From NCBI RefSeq assembly GCF_004135645.1, contig NZ_SDPW01000001.1:2418001-2482000 (forward strand): a DNA stretch of 64,000 nucleotides, read 5' to 3'. Position numbers and translations under genes: made by a program. Under the pieces are notes generated by a model. The model searched no databases. It had not been told where the DNA came from and saw nothing but the letters and a program-made list of their open reading frames with translations. The stretch is from Senegalimassilia faecalis (GTDB taxonomy: Bacteria; Actinomycetota; Coriobacteriia; Coriobacteriales; Eggerthellaceae). This document shows, one piece after another, positions 40,417 to 49,281 of this stretch; position 1 is the stretch's first letter; every line of letters begins with the position of its first letter.

Positions 40417-42297
40417 ATGACGAGATTGTCCATTGCGCCCGCCTCGGCGGACGATGCCCGCATCGGCGGGTTCCTGGACCGGCAGAAACGCCGCGTCGAC
40501 GCCATGCCGCCGGGCATGTGCCCGCTGGCGCAGCAGCTGACGCTGCTGGAAGAGGGCGCGCTGCAAACGTGCGGCAAGTGCGTGCCGTGCCGCGACGGCC
40601 TGCCGCAGCTGGCCGCCATGCTGCGCCATCTGGTGGATTGCCAGGCCGACGCCGCCGAGGTCGAGCGCATGCGCTCGCTGGCCGAGATGGTGCGCGATAC
40701 GTCCGACTGCGCCATCGGCTACGAGGCTGCCGGCGCGCTGCTGGAAGGTCTTGACACCTTCGCCGCCGAAGTGGAAAGCCATGTCAGCAAGCATGCGTGC
40801 CAGCGCAGCGTGGGCCAGTCGGTGCCGTGCGAGACGTTCTGCCCGGCGCACGTGAACGTGCCCGCGTATATCGCGCTGGTGGCGGCGGGCGACAACGCCG
40901 GCGCCGTGCAGATGATTCGCAAGGACAACCCGTTCCCCACCGCATGCGGCCTGGTGTGCGAGCACCCCTGCGAGAAGCGCTGCCGTCGCACGCTTATCGA
41001 TGCGCCGCTGAACATCCGCGGCATCAAGGAGTACGCGTGCGAACATGCGCGCGCCGACCAGGTGCCCGTGCCTGAGCGCCAGCCCTCCACCGGCCGCCGC
41101 GTGGCGGTTGTGGGCGGCGGCCCCTCCGGCATGACCTGCGCATACTTCGCCGCGCTCATGGGTCACGATGTCGACGTGTTCGAAAGCCGCAAGCAGCTTG
41201 GCGGCATGATGCGCTACGGCATCCCGGCGTACCGCTTTCCGCGCGAGCGCCTAGACGAGGACATCCGCGGCATCTTGGCCGTGGGCGGCATCACCGTGCA
41301 TACCGAAAGCCCCGTTGACGCCGCGCGCATGGCGCAGCTGTCCGCGGAATACGATGCCGTGTACGTGGCCATCGGCGCGCAGACGGGCAAGGGCCTGCGC
41401 ATCGACGGCACGGATGCCGAAGGCGTGTTTTCCGCTGTTGACCTGCTGGGACGCATCGGCGACGGTGACTACCCCGATTTCACGGGCAAGAAGGTGGCCG
41501 TCATCGGCGGCGGCAACGTGGCCATGGACTGCTGCCGCACGGCCGTGCGCGCCGGCGCCGAAGAGGTGTCGGTGGTGTACCGTCGCCGCATCGCGGACAT
41601 GACGGCGCTGCCGGCCGAAATCGAGTCGGCCATCGCTGAGGGCGTGGAGATGATCACGCTGCAGGCGCCGGCTGCTATCGAGACCGACGAACAGGGCCGC
41701 TGCACCGCGCTGCTGACGAATCCGCAGATGATCGGCCCCGTGAAGCGCGGCCGTCCCGCGCCCATCGCGGCCGACAAGCCGCAGATGCGCATTTCGGCCG
41801 ACATCGTGCTGATTGCCGTGGGCCAGAACATCGTGTCCGCGCCGTTCGAGGAGTTCGGCATGGCTGCCGAATGGGGCGAGTTCAAGGCTGACGCGCAGCT
41901 GCATGCGCAGATGGACGCCGACAAGCTGGCCGAACGCGGCGCCGACGTCGCCACCGGGGCCAACGTGTTCGTGGGCGGCGACTGCCAGACGGGCCCGGCC
42001 ACGGTCATCAAGGCCATTGCGGCCGGCAAGGTTGCCGCACGCAACATCGACGACATGCTCGGGTTCAACCACACGCTCGACTGCGGCGTTTCCGCGCCCG
42101 CTCCCGCGCCGAACGACCGCGCGGCATACGGTCGCGTCGAGGTGCTCGAGCGCCCGGCGCGCGAGCGCAAGCACGATTTCGAAGGCGTTGAAGTGCCCAT
42201 GAGCACGGAAGAGGCCATGCAGGAGTGCGGGCGCTGCCTGCGCTGCGACCATTTCGGTGCCGGTGCCTGCGAAGGGGGGCGCATTCAGTATGCTTAA
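40417..42297 (+). CDS. GltD-like NAD(P)-dependent flavoprotein with NuoF-type 4Fe-4S domain
   Basis: The 626-residue protein starts with a NuoF C-terminal-like cluster domain (QTCGKCVPCRDGLPQLAAM, about residue 48). A GltD-type double Fe-S segment follows (CPAHVNVPAY; ACGLVCEHPCEKRCRR), then FAD- and NAD(P)-binding Rossmann folds (VAVVGGGPSGMTCAYFAALMGH; VAVIGGGNVAMDCCRT). A C-terminal CGRCLRCDHFG motif ends it. It likely links NAD(P)H to the formate dehydrogenase encoded by the next gene, which overlaps it by 8 nt. ATG 40417 follows GGGGGGAA. A paralogue with the same domain order is at 62101. Confidence 0.85.
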   Translation: MTRLSIAPASADDARIGGFLDRQKRRVDAMPPGMCPLAQQLTLLEEGALQTCGKCVPCRDGLPQLAAMLRHLVDCQADAAEVERMRSLAEMVRDTSDCAIGYEAAGALLEGLDTFAAEVESHVSKHACQRSVGQSVPCETFCPAHVNVPAYIALVAAGDNAGAVQMIRKDNPFPTACGLVCEHPCEKRCRRTLIDAPLNIRGIKEYACEHARADQVPVPERQPSTGRRVAVVGGGPSGMTCAYFAALMGHDVDVFESRKQLGGMMRYGIPAYRFPRERLDEDIRGILAVGGITVHTESPVDAARMAQLSAEYDAVYVAIGAQTGKGLRIDGTDAEGVFSAVDLLGRIGDGDYPDFTGKKVAVIGGGNVAMDCCRTAVRAGAEEVSVVYRRRIADMTALPAEIESAIAEGVEMITLQAPAAIETDEQGRCTALLTNPQMIGPVKRGRPAPIAADKPQMRISADIVLIAVGQNIVSAPFEEFGMAAEWGEFKADAQLHAQMDADKLAERGADVATGANVFVGGDCQTGPATVIKAIAAGKVAARNIDDMLGFNHTLDCGVSAPAPAPNDRAAYGRVEVLERPARERKHDFEGVEVPMSTEEAMQECGRCLRCDHFGAGACEGGRIQYA

Positions 42298-45001
42298 CAT
42301 CACCATTGATGGTCGTTCGCTTGAGGCGCGCGAAGGCCAGACCATCCTGGAAGTTGCTCGTGAGGCCGGCATCCATATCCCCACGTTGTGCTATTTGGCG
42401 GAGCGCAGCGCCATCGGCAGCTGCCGTGTGTGCGTGGTTGACGTGGAGGGCCAGGCGGCCCCCATGCCCGCGTGCACCACGCCCGTTGTGGACGGCATGC
42501 AGGTGCAAACGGACAGCGAGCGCGTGCAGAAGCATCGCCGCATGGCTGTTGACCTGCTGCTTTCCAACCACGGGCTCGACTCCACCAACTTCTGCTTTAG
42601 CTGCGGGAAAAACGGCGCGTGCGAGCTGCAGGCCGTGGCGCGCGAGGTGGGCGTGACGGAGACCACGTTCCCCGTCGAGCAGCGTCGCAAGCCGGTGCTG
42701 GACTCCAACCCGTTCTTGCGCTTCGACCCCAACCTGTGCATCGCGTGCCAGCGCTGCGTGGGCGCGTGCAACAACGCGGCGGGCAACCACGTGCTGCAAA
42801 CGGCCAAGCGCGGCGTGCGCACCACCATCCGCGCGCCGTTCGGCCCGAGCTGGGATCGCACCATCTGCGAAAGCTGCGGCAACTGCGCCCAGGCGTGCCC
42901 GACGGGCGCCCTGGTGGAGAAGCGCCGCGCGGGCTATCGCGAGTGGGAAGTGGAGAAGGTGCTGACCACGTGTCCGCACTGCGCCACCGGCTGCCAGTAT
43001 TACCTGGTGGTGAAGGACGGCAAGATCGTGGACACCGAGGCTGCCGACGGTCCGTCGAACCACGGCCTGCTGTGCGTGAAGGGTCGCAGCGGCAGCTTCG
43101 ACTTCGTGCATTCCCCCGAGCGCCTGACGCACCCGCTCGTGCGCAACTCGGAAACGGGCGAGCTTGAGCAGGCCACGTGGGACGAGGCGCTTGACCTGGT
43201 GGCAAGCCGCATGGGCGCGCTGCGCGACCAGTTCGGCGGCCAGGCGCTTGCGGCGTTCGCGTGCGCGCGTTCGGCCAACGAGGACATCTACATGCTGCAG
43301 AAGATGGCCCGTACCGCCTTCAAGACGAACAACGTGGACAACTGCGCGCGCGTGTGCCACGGCCCGTCGGTTGCCGGCTTGGCGCAGACGCTCGGTTCTG
43401 GCGCCATGACGAACCCCATCACCGACATCGCGGAAAACGCCGAGGTCATCATGCTGGTGGGTAGCAACCCCGAAGAGGCGCACCCTGTCATCGGCATGCA
43501 GTTGCGCAAGGCCGTCGAGCGCGGCACGAAGCTCATCGTGGTGGACCCGCGCGACATTGGTCTGGCGCGCAAGGCCGACATCCACCTGAAGCTGAACCCC
43601 GGCACGAACGTGGCATTCGCCAACGGCATGGCCCGCGAGCTCATTCACGCCGGCCTGATCGACCAGGCGTTCATCGACGAGCGCTCCGAGGGTTTCGCCG
43701 ATTTCGCGGCCATGGTGGAGAAATACACGCCTGAGTTCGTGGCCGAAACCTGCGGCATCGACGCGCGCGACCTGGTGGCCGCCGCGCACACGTATGGGCA
43801 GGCCGGGGCTGCGGCCATCGTGTACTGCCTGGGCGTCACCGAGCACACGGGCGGCACCGAGGGCGTCATGTCGCTGTCGAACCTGGCCATGATCACCGGC
43901 AACTTCGGCAAGCCCGGCTGCGGCGTCAACCCGCTGCGCGGTCAGAACAACGTGCAGGGCGCGTGCGACATGGGTGCGACCCCCGGCGATTTCCCCGGCT
44001 ACCAGAAGCAGGCGAACCCCGAGGTCGTGGCGCGATTCGAGCAGCATTGGGGCGTGGAGATCCCGAAGTGGAAGGGCACGTACGCCACGGATTGCTTCCC
44101 GAAGATGATTTCGGGCGACATCAAGGGGCTGTTCATCTTCGGCGAGGACCCGGTGCGCACCGATCCGGATACGGCGCACGTCATCCGCGCGCTGAAGTCG
44201 CTGGACTTCCTGGTGGTGGACGACCTGTTCCTCACGGAAACGGCGAAGTACGCCGACGTGGTGCTGCCCGGCCGCAGCTACGCGGAGAAGGAAGGCACGT
44301 TCTCGAACACCGAGCGCCGCGTGCAGCGCATCCGCGCTGCGGTGACCATCCCCGGCGAGACGCGCTTGGACACCGACATCTTCATCGACCTGATGAACCG
44401 CATGGGGTATGCGCAGCCGCAGCTGACCAGCGCCCAGATCATGGACGAGATTGCCGAGCTGACGCCGAGCTTCCACGGCATCTCGCACGAGCGTTTGGAC
44501 TCGGCCGAGGTTGCGGGCGCGGGCCTGCAGTGGCCGTGCAAGGGGCCGGACCATCCCGGCACGCCCATCATGCACGTGGGCCAGTTCACCCGCGGCAAGG
44601 GCGCGTTCTCGCTGGCCGAGTACATCCCGGCTGCCGAGCTGCCCGATGCGGACTACCCGCTGATGCTGACGACGGGCCGCGTGCTGGCGCAGTACAACGC
44701 GTGCGCCATGACGGACAAGACGCCGGGCCTCAACGAGATTTCCGGCAGCTCGTTCATCGAGATGAACTGCGAAGATGCCGCCGCGCTGGGTGTGGCCGAC
44801 GGCGACCGCGTGCGCGTGAGCAGCCGCCGCGGCTCCATCGAGTCGACGGCGCACGTGTCGGGCAAGACGAACCCCGGCCAGACGTGGATGCCGTTCCATT
44901 TCCAGGACGGCAACGCCAACTGGCTGACGAACGCTGCGCTCGACCGCATCTGCTCGACGCCGGAGTACAAAGTGTGCGCCGTGCGCGTGGAGAAGGCGTA
45001 A
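42290..45001 (+). CDS. fdhA: Cytosolic formate dehydrogenase catalytic subunit (Cys-type, NuoG-like N-terminus)
   Basis: The 903-residue protein begins with a NuoG-like 2Fe-2S domain (CYLAERSAIGSCRVC...PACTTP). A His/Cys cluster region and two 4Fe-4S motifs follow (CIACQRCVGAC, CESCGNCAQAC), then the molybdopterin domain with its own cluster (CPHCATGCQY). The active-site segment NCARVCHGPSVAGL carries cysteine where E. coli FdhF has selenocysteine. HGGSE-like and GQNNVQGACDMG motifs support a formate dehydrogenase rather than a nitrate reductase. It lacks a Tat signal, so it acts in the cytosol. A terminator follows. Confidence 0.9.
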   Translation: MLNITIDGRSLEAREGQTILEVAREAGIHIPTLCYLAERSAIGSCRVCVVDVEGQAAPMPACTTPVVDGMQVQTDSERVQKHRRMAVDLLLSNHGLDSTNFCFSCGKNGACELQAVAREVGVTETTFPVEQRRKPVLDSNPFLRFDPNLCIACQRCVGACNNAAGNHVLQTAKRGVRTTIRAPFGPSWDRTICESCGNCAQACPTGALVEKRRAGYREWEVEKVLTTCPHCATGCQYYLVVKDGKIVDTEAADGPSNHGLLCVKGRSGSFDFVHSPERLTHPLVRNSETGELEQATWDEALDLVASRMGALRDQFGGQALAAFACARSANEDIYMLQKMARTAFKTNNVDNCARVCHGPSVAGLAQTLGSGAMTNPITDIAENAEVIMLVGSNPEEAHPVIGMQLRKAVERGTKLIVVDPRDIGLARKADIHLKLNPGTNVAFANGMARELIHAGLIDQAFIDERSEGFADFAAMVEKYTPEFVAETCGIDARDLVAAAHTYGQAGAAAIVYCLGVTEHTGGTEGVMSLSNLAMITGNFGKPGCGVNPLRGQNNVQGACDMGATPGDFPGYQKQANPEVVARFEQHWGVEIPKWKGTYATDCFPKMISGDIKGLFIFGEDPVRTDPDTAHVIRALKSLDFLVVDDLFLTETAKYADVVLPGRSYAEKEGTFSNTERRVQRIRAAVTIPGETRLDTDIFIDLMNRMGYAQPQLTSAQIMDEIAELTPSFHGISHERLDSAEVAGAGLQWPCKGPDHPGTPIMHVGQFTRGKGAFSLAEYIPAAELPDADYPLMLTTGRVLAQYNACAMTDKTPGLNEISGSSFIEMNCEDAAALGVADGDRVRVSSRRGSIESTAHVSGKTNPGQTWMPFHFQDGNANWLTNAALDRICSTPEYKVCAVRVEKA

Positions 45002-45041
45002 GCGCGAGGGCGTTGCAGGTAGGCGCGAGCTGACAAGTCGA

Positions 45042-45076
45042 GGGCCGCATCGGGAGTTCCCGATGCGGCCCTTTTT
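45042..45076 (+). terminator. Rho-independent terminator after fdhA
   Basis: A perfect 13-bp stem (GGGCCGCATCGGG pairing with CCCGATGCGGCCC, AGTT loop) is followed by five T. Confidence 0.93.
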
Positions 45077-45239
45077 GCGCGCCGGTTGTCGCTAACGTGT
45101 TCGAGTCGGGGAAGACCTCGCAGGTCAACTTCGTAGCGTCGAGCGCAAGCTCGTCACTTATTGGAAAGCGCGAAGCACGCCAGATTGTAATCGCCGCTGT
45201 GCGGCGGGAGAAATGGACACGCATCTTTGGACGCTGCTG

Positions 45240-45394
45240 CAAGAAGCTAGCTTTCGCTTCGTGCTATTCCTCGATTTGTGCGGTTTCTAGCCTTTTCTAT
45301 CTTTCGATTTATGCAGAATTTGGCCATTGTTATTTCCCGATTTTTGCAATAATAGGGCTATCCTATTTCCTGATTTGTGCGGTTGAGGAGACGA
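45240..45394. repeat. 33-bp tandem repeat array upstream of the second DUF4143 ATPase
   Basis: The motif GATTTNTGC occurs at 45273, 45306, 45339 and 45372, exactly 33 bp apart. Between the motifs, CTAT or TTAT followed by TTYC recurs at a fixed phase, so whole units are related. A degenerate further unit precedes them. The last unit runs into the GAGGAG ribosome site of the ATPase gene. Confidence 0.85.
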
Positions 45395-46750
45395 ATGCTG
45401 CAGCGTAAGGTAACAAAAAGGCTGGTCAAATGGAAAAATGAATCCAGCAAGGCACTGTTGGTGACCGGTGCTCGACAAATTGGGAAAAGCTATGCCATTC
45501 GCGAATTCGGGAAATCGAGCTATTCCTGCTATTTCGAGGTGAACTTGCTGCTTGATAAGGCGGCGAAAAGCGCGCTTGCCAGCGCCGAAAGCGCCGTGGA
45601 CTTCATTAACCGCATTGCGCTGCTGTCGGATGTGCCCTTGGTGGAAGGCGACACGCTCGTTTTCGTCGATGAGATTCAGGAGCATCCGGACATCGTCGCG
45701 CTTATGAAGGCGCTTGTCGAGGACGGTCGTTATTCGTTCGTGTTCTCCGGCTCCATGCTGGGCACTGAGTTTAAGGGCATCTCTTCGTTTCCCGTGGGAT
45801 ACGTCGAGCAGATTGTCATGCGGCCGATGGACTTCGAGGAGTTCTGCTGGGCCGTGGGCGTCGAGCAGCGGTTTCTCGACCAGATTCGCGAATGCTTGCG
45901 CGAGCGGTGCGCTGTCGACGGGTACCTGCACGACATCATGATGCGCAACTATCGGGCGTACATGGTTGCCGGCGGCATGCCCGAGGTGGTACAGCGGTAT
46001 GTGGACACGGGCTACTCGCTGGCTGAAACGCGGACGTTGCAGGCATCGTTGGTGCAGCAATACGCGCAGGACATCGGCAAGTATGCGGGCACTCGTGCGT
46101 TCGAGGTTCGCGCTATCTTCGACCAGATTCCCTTGCAACTTGAGGGCGACCTGCATCGATTCAAGCTGGCGTCGCTGAAGAAGGCGGCGCGCATGGAGTC
46201 GTTCCATCACGATTTTTTGTGGCTGGTAAATGCGGGCGTGGGGCTGCAGGTGCTGCAGACTACCGAGGCGCGCTGCCCGCTGAAACGAATGGAGCAGGCT
46301 TCGCGGTTCAAGCTGTATGAGTCGGACACGGGCATGCTGGTGTCGCGGTATCCTCTAGCTACGGCGCGGTCGATTTACCTGGACATGAAGGATCCGAATC
46401 TGGGCGGCGTGTACGAAAACGTGGTGGCGCAGGAGCTTGCCGCGCAGGGCGTTGACCTGTGGTATTACCAGTCGGGAACGGCAGGTGAAGTGGACTTTCT
46501 TATGGAGGGTAAAAGCGGCAACGTCATTCCGATTGAGGTGAAGTCGGGCAAGAAAGTGCGGGCGCATGCGGCGCTTGACCACCTGATGGGCATTCGCGAT
46601 TACAAGCTGAAGGAAGCGTTCGTGCTGTCGCGCAACAACCTGTCGCAAGAGGGCGCTATCACGTATGCGCCGCTGTACATGACGTTTTGCCTGAGCGAGC
46701 TAAAGGAGCAGGACGCAGGCGACTTCACGTTCGCCCCCGCCCTGCCGTAA
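45395..46750 (+). CDS. AAA ATPase with C-terminal DUF4143 domain
   Basis: The 451-residue protein has Walker A TGARQIGKSYAIREFG (about residue 24), Walker B TLVFVDEIQEHPDI, and SGSMLGTEFKG. The DUF4143 region has LYESDTGMLVSR, GGVYENVVAQELAAQG and the nuclease-like GEVDFLMEGKSGNVIPIEVKSGKK motif with the E-x-K pattern intact. GAGGAG precedes ATG 45395. It differs clearly from the ATPase at 35329, so the two are not a recent duplication, but both have periodic upstream repeats. The function is unproven. Confidence 0.87.
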   Translation: MLQRKVTKRLVKWKNESSKALLVTGARQIGKSYAIREFGKSSYSCYFEVNLLLDKAAKSALASAESAVDFINRIALLSDVPLVEGDTLVFVDEIQEHPDIVALMKALVEDGRYSFVFSGSMLGTEFKGISSFPVGYVEQIVMRPMDFEEFCWAVGVEQRFLDQIRECLRERCAVDGYLHDIMMRNYRAYMVAGGMPEVVQRYVDTGYSLAETRTLQASLVQQYAQDIGKYAGTRAFEVRAIFDQIPLQLEGDLHRFKLASLKKAARMESFHHDFLWLVNAGVGLQVLQTTEARCPLKRMEQASRFKLYESDTGMLVSRYPLATARSIYLDMKDPNLGGVYENVVAQELAAQGVDLWYYQSGTAGEVDFLMEGKSGNVIPIEVKSGKKVRAHAALDHLMGIRDYKLKEAFVLSRNNLSQEGAITYAPLYMTFCLSELKEQDAGDFTFAPALP

Positions 46751-46811
46751 GTGGGGGTTGACGTGCAGTTCGTGACGGGGATGGTGGCACTGGTGGCGCG
46801 GCGTTGGCTGT

Positions 46812-46960
46812 GCAAAAGTCGCTCATGTATGTGATTTGCTGGCTTAGGCTGTGGTAGCACCTGAGGTCGAAAGCTTCTGACCAGGCAAAACGTAACCGGA
46901 ATTGATGTGTCTAGTGTGCTTGTTGCGGTTAAATCACATACATGAGCGATTTTTTTGCGT
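46812..46960. repeat. MITE-like element or long-range hairpin with 19-bp perfect inverted ends
   Basis: TCGCTCATGTATGTGATTT (46819-46837) is the exact reverse complement of 46931-46949. The similarity extends outward (GCAAAA on the left, TTTTGC on the right). The right arm is followed by seven T. No target duplication is evident. About 93 nt of non-coding sequence lies between the arms. It sits between convergent genes. Confidence 0.6.
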
Positions 46961-46990
46961 AAAGGCTTGCCGGGTTGTCGGCGTGTATCC

Positions 46991-48040
46991 CTAGTTTTCC
47001 CTGCTTTTCCAGAAGGTGACGGCTATTTGGGTGCGGTTTTTGAGGGACATTTTCGACAGGATGTTGCTGATGTTGTTGCGGACGGTGCCTTCGCTGAGGT
47101 AGGCCTCGGCGGCTATCTCGCGGTTGTCCAGGCCTTCGGCCACTAGGCGGGCAACTTCCCATTCGCGTTCGGTAAGGCAAGCGAAGGCGGCGGGCCGTGG
47201 CGGGGTGGCGAGGACTTGGTCGGCGGCGTCGGCGAAGAGGCCTGCTGCGTCAGCGCGCGAGCTTGCGGCGCCGCTGGCGCTTGGGGTGGCTATGCGGCTG
47301 TTGCCGGGGCTAGTTGCGATAATGCCGGCGTTTAGGTTTGCGATGCGGTGTTTGCTGGGGCTTGCCGCGCTGGCGTCGTTTGGCGCGTGGCTGCCATCCT
47401 GCCCCGCGAAGCATTCGGCGTTCGGCGCGCGTCTGCCGTTCGGACTTGCGAGGCGTTCGACGTTTGAGCGTGCCGCGCGGCCAGCTGATTCGCTTTCGAG
47501 CTCTTCGAGCGCTTCGGTAAGGTTGCGGTTTTTGCTGCGCAGGGTGATGGCCTGCGATTTTAACGCGTCGCGCGTGCGGTAAGCGACGCGCTGCCGTGCT
47601 TCGGCGCTGCTGGTGCGGGCAGAAAGCGCCGCGGCCGCCGCGGTTATGCAGGCCAGCATGATGGTGGCAACGGGCGGAAGCGCTTGGCGAGCAACGCAGG
47701 CCGTAAGGGCGGCCAAAGCAAGAAGGCCCGCGGCGCGCGAGGCATCGGGTCGGAATACGCAGCGCATGAAATCGTAAGCCGCAAGGGGAATGAAGGCGGC
47801 GGCCTGGCCGCACGCCAGCGCGGCCAGGCAATACGCGCTGGGCGCAAGGACGTTGAAGGACGGGCGGGCCAGCTCGAACACGGCGCTGCACCCGAGCGCG
47901 GCCAGCATGCTGAGGGCAAGCGCCAGGGTTTGCGCGCCCGCCGCGGCGGGGTTTTGCGCCGCTTCGCTTTCGGCAAGCGCGCAGCCGCAAACGGCTAGGC
48001 AGCATGCTGCAACGATGGCTTTGTCCAGAAATCTATCCAT
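46991..48040 (-). CDS. Membrane-bound LuxR-family transcriptional regulator
   Basis: The protein has about five hydrophobic segments in the N-terminal 150 residues and a low-complexity Ala/Ser/Asn-rich linker. It ends in a LuxR/NarL helix-turn-helix (LTEREWEVARLVAEGLDNREIAAEAYLSEGTVRNNISNILSKMSLKNRTQIA). Membrane-anchored LuxR regulators are frequent in Eggerthellaceae and often control adjacent transport or respiratory genes. The start is uncertain: ATG 48040 (7 nt after an extended -10, TGCTAGTAT, suggesting a leaderless mRNA) or ATG 48049. It is divergent from the ABC-2 exporter operon. Confidence 0.75.
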   Translation of the reverse strand: MDRFLDKAIVAACCLAVCGCALAESEAAQNPAAAGAQTLALALSMLAALGCSAVFELARPSFNVLAPSAYCLAALACGQAAAFIPLAAYDFMRCVFRPDASRAAGLLALAALTACVARQALPPVATIMLACITAAAAALSARTSSAEARQRVAYRTRDALKSQAITLRSKNRNLTEALEELESESAGRAARSNVERLASPNGRRAPNAECFAGQDGSHAPNDASAASPSKHRIANLNAGIIATSPGNSRIATPSASGAASSRADAAGLFADAADQVLATPPRPAAFACLTEREWEVARLVAEGLDNREIAAEAYLSEGTVRNNISNILSKMSLKNRTQIAVTFWKSREN

Positions 48041-48237
48041 GCCGGCCATACTAGCAGACGCGGTTGCCGTTGTTGGCGGGCGCAAAGGCGCCTGGGCAGA
48101 TGTGGCGCGCAATTCAGGCTGATCACCAGGCATTTCGCAGATTCGTGACAAAAGTCACTAGTTTGTTAACGGCGAATACTGCATGATGGCGTCATGTGAA
48201 AACGTTCTGTTGGACCTGCATCGGCACCATGCGCTGG

Positions 48238-48270
48238 AATGGGACAAAGGGACTGTCCCTTTGTCCCATT
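48238..48270. repeat. REP-like perfect palindrome
   Basis: Two 16-nt arms (left AATGGGACAAAGGGAC, right GTCCCTTTGTCCCATT) flank a single T. It resembles REP elements mobilised by TnpA-REP transposases. It lies 34 nt before the ABC ATPase start, where it would form a hairpin in the 5' leader. Confidence 0.75.
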
Positions 48271-48303
48271 TCTTGTCAGGTTCCTCGGAGAAAGGTGACC
48301 GAA

Positions 48304-49272
48304 ATGGAAACGGCGAACGTGTCGCGGCCGGTGGTGTCGGTGGTGGATTTGGTGAAGCGCTATGGCGATGTGCTGGCGCTGGACCACTTCAACTTGAGCA
48401 TCGACAAAGGCGAGATATTCGGGCTTCTGGGACCGAACGGCTGCGGTAAAACCACGGCCATGAACTGCATGCTGCAGCTGCTCACCTACGACAAGGGTGA
48501 CATCCGCCTGTTTGGCGAACCTATGTTGCCGACGCGTTACGACCTGAAGCGCCGCATCGGCGTGGTGCCGCAGCAGGTGGCAGTTTTCGACGAGCTGACC
48601 GTGGCTGAAAACGTCGACTGCTTCTGCGCGCTGTACGTTCCCGACAAAAAGCGCCGTCGCGCGCTGGTGGACGAGGCCATCGAGTTCGTGGGCCTGGAAG
48701 ATTACCGCCGCATGCGTCCGGGCAAGCTGTCGGGCGGCTTGCTGCGCAGGCTGAACATCGCGTGCGGCATCGCGCACAAGCCCGAGCTCATCTTCTTCGA
48801 CGAACCCACCGTGGCCGTGGACCCGCAAAGCCGCAACTCCATCCTGGACGGTATCGTGCGGCTGCGCGACGAGGGCGCCACCGTGGTCTACACCAGCCAT
48901 TACATGGAGGAAGTCGAGCAAATCTGCACGCGCATCATGATCATGGACGGCGGGCGCATTCTGGCGCAGGGCACCAACGACGAGCTGAAGCGCGGCATTG
49001 CCGTGGGCGAGAAGATTGTGGTGGAGCTGCCCGGCGCACCGGATGCACGCGGCCAGGCGGCTGCCAGCGCGGTTCGCGCGCTGCCACACGTCATCGGCTG
49101 CGAATTCGCGAATGGCCAGCTCAGCGCCACATGCGAGGCCAGCGAGCGGAACCTGCTGGACGTGCTGGGCGCACTGAAGGCCGCGCGCGTGGCCGTGGGC
49201 CGCGTCTACTCCGAGCCGCCCACGCTTAACGACGTGTTCCTGGAAATCACCGGCCGCGAGCTGCGCGACTAA
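48304..49272 (+). CDS. ABC-2 type transporter ATP-binding protein
   Basis: The 322-residue ATPase has Walker A GPNGCGKTT, a Q-loop (GVVPQQVAVFDELT), signature LSGGLLRRLNIACGIAHKP, Walker B LIFFDEPTVAVDPQ and the H-loop (YTSHYMEE). The signature LSGGLLRR departs from LSGGQ. It resembles drug or lipid exporters of the DrrA/CcmA group. A frame extends further upstream, but ATG 48304 follows GAGAAAGGTG. Two permease genes follow in the same operon. Confidence 0.93.
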   Translation: METANVSRPVVSVVDLVKRYGDVLALDHFNLSIDKGEIFGLLGPNGCGKTTAMNCMLQLLTYDKGDIRLFGEPMLPTRYDLKRRIGVVPQQVAVFDELTVAENVDCFCALYVPDKKRRRALVDEAIEFVGLEDYRRMRPGKLSGGLLRRLNIACGIAHKPELIFFDEPTVAVDPQSRNSILDGIVRLRDEGATVVYTSHYMEEVEQICTRIMIMDGGRILAQGTNDELKRGIAVGEKIVVELPGAPDARGQAAASAVRALPHVIGCEFANGQLSATCEASERNLLDVLGALKAARVAVGRVYSEPPTLNDVFLEITGRELRD

Positions 49273-49281
49273 GGGGGCGTC

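Noticed and set aside
42065-44899. A 944-residue frame antisense to fdhA
   Set aside because: It is rich in His, Arg and Val without motifs and lies fully opposite a well-supported formate dehydrogenase gene.
42290-45001. A selenocysteine codon in formate dehydrogenase
   Set aside because: The active-site position is an ordinary cysteine codon and the frame has no internal TGA.
45240-45394. A CRISPR array as an explanation for the 33-bp repeats
   Set aside because: Units are degenerate along their whole length with no distinct spacers, and no cas genes are near.
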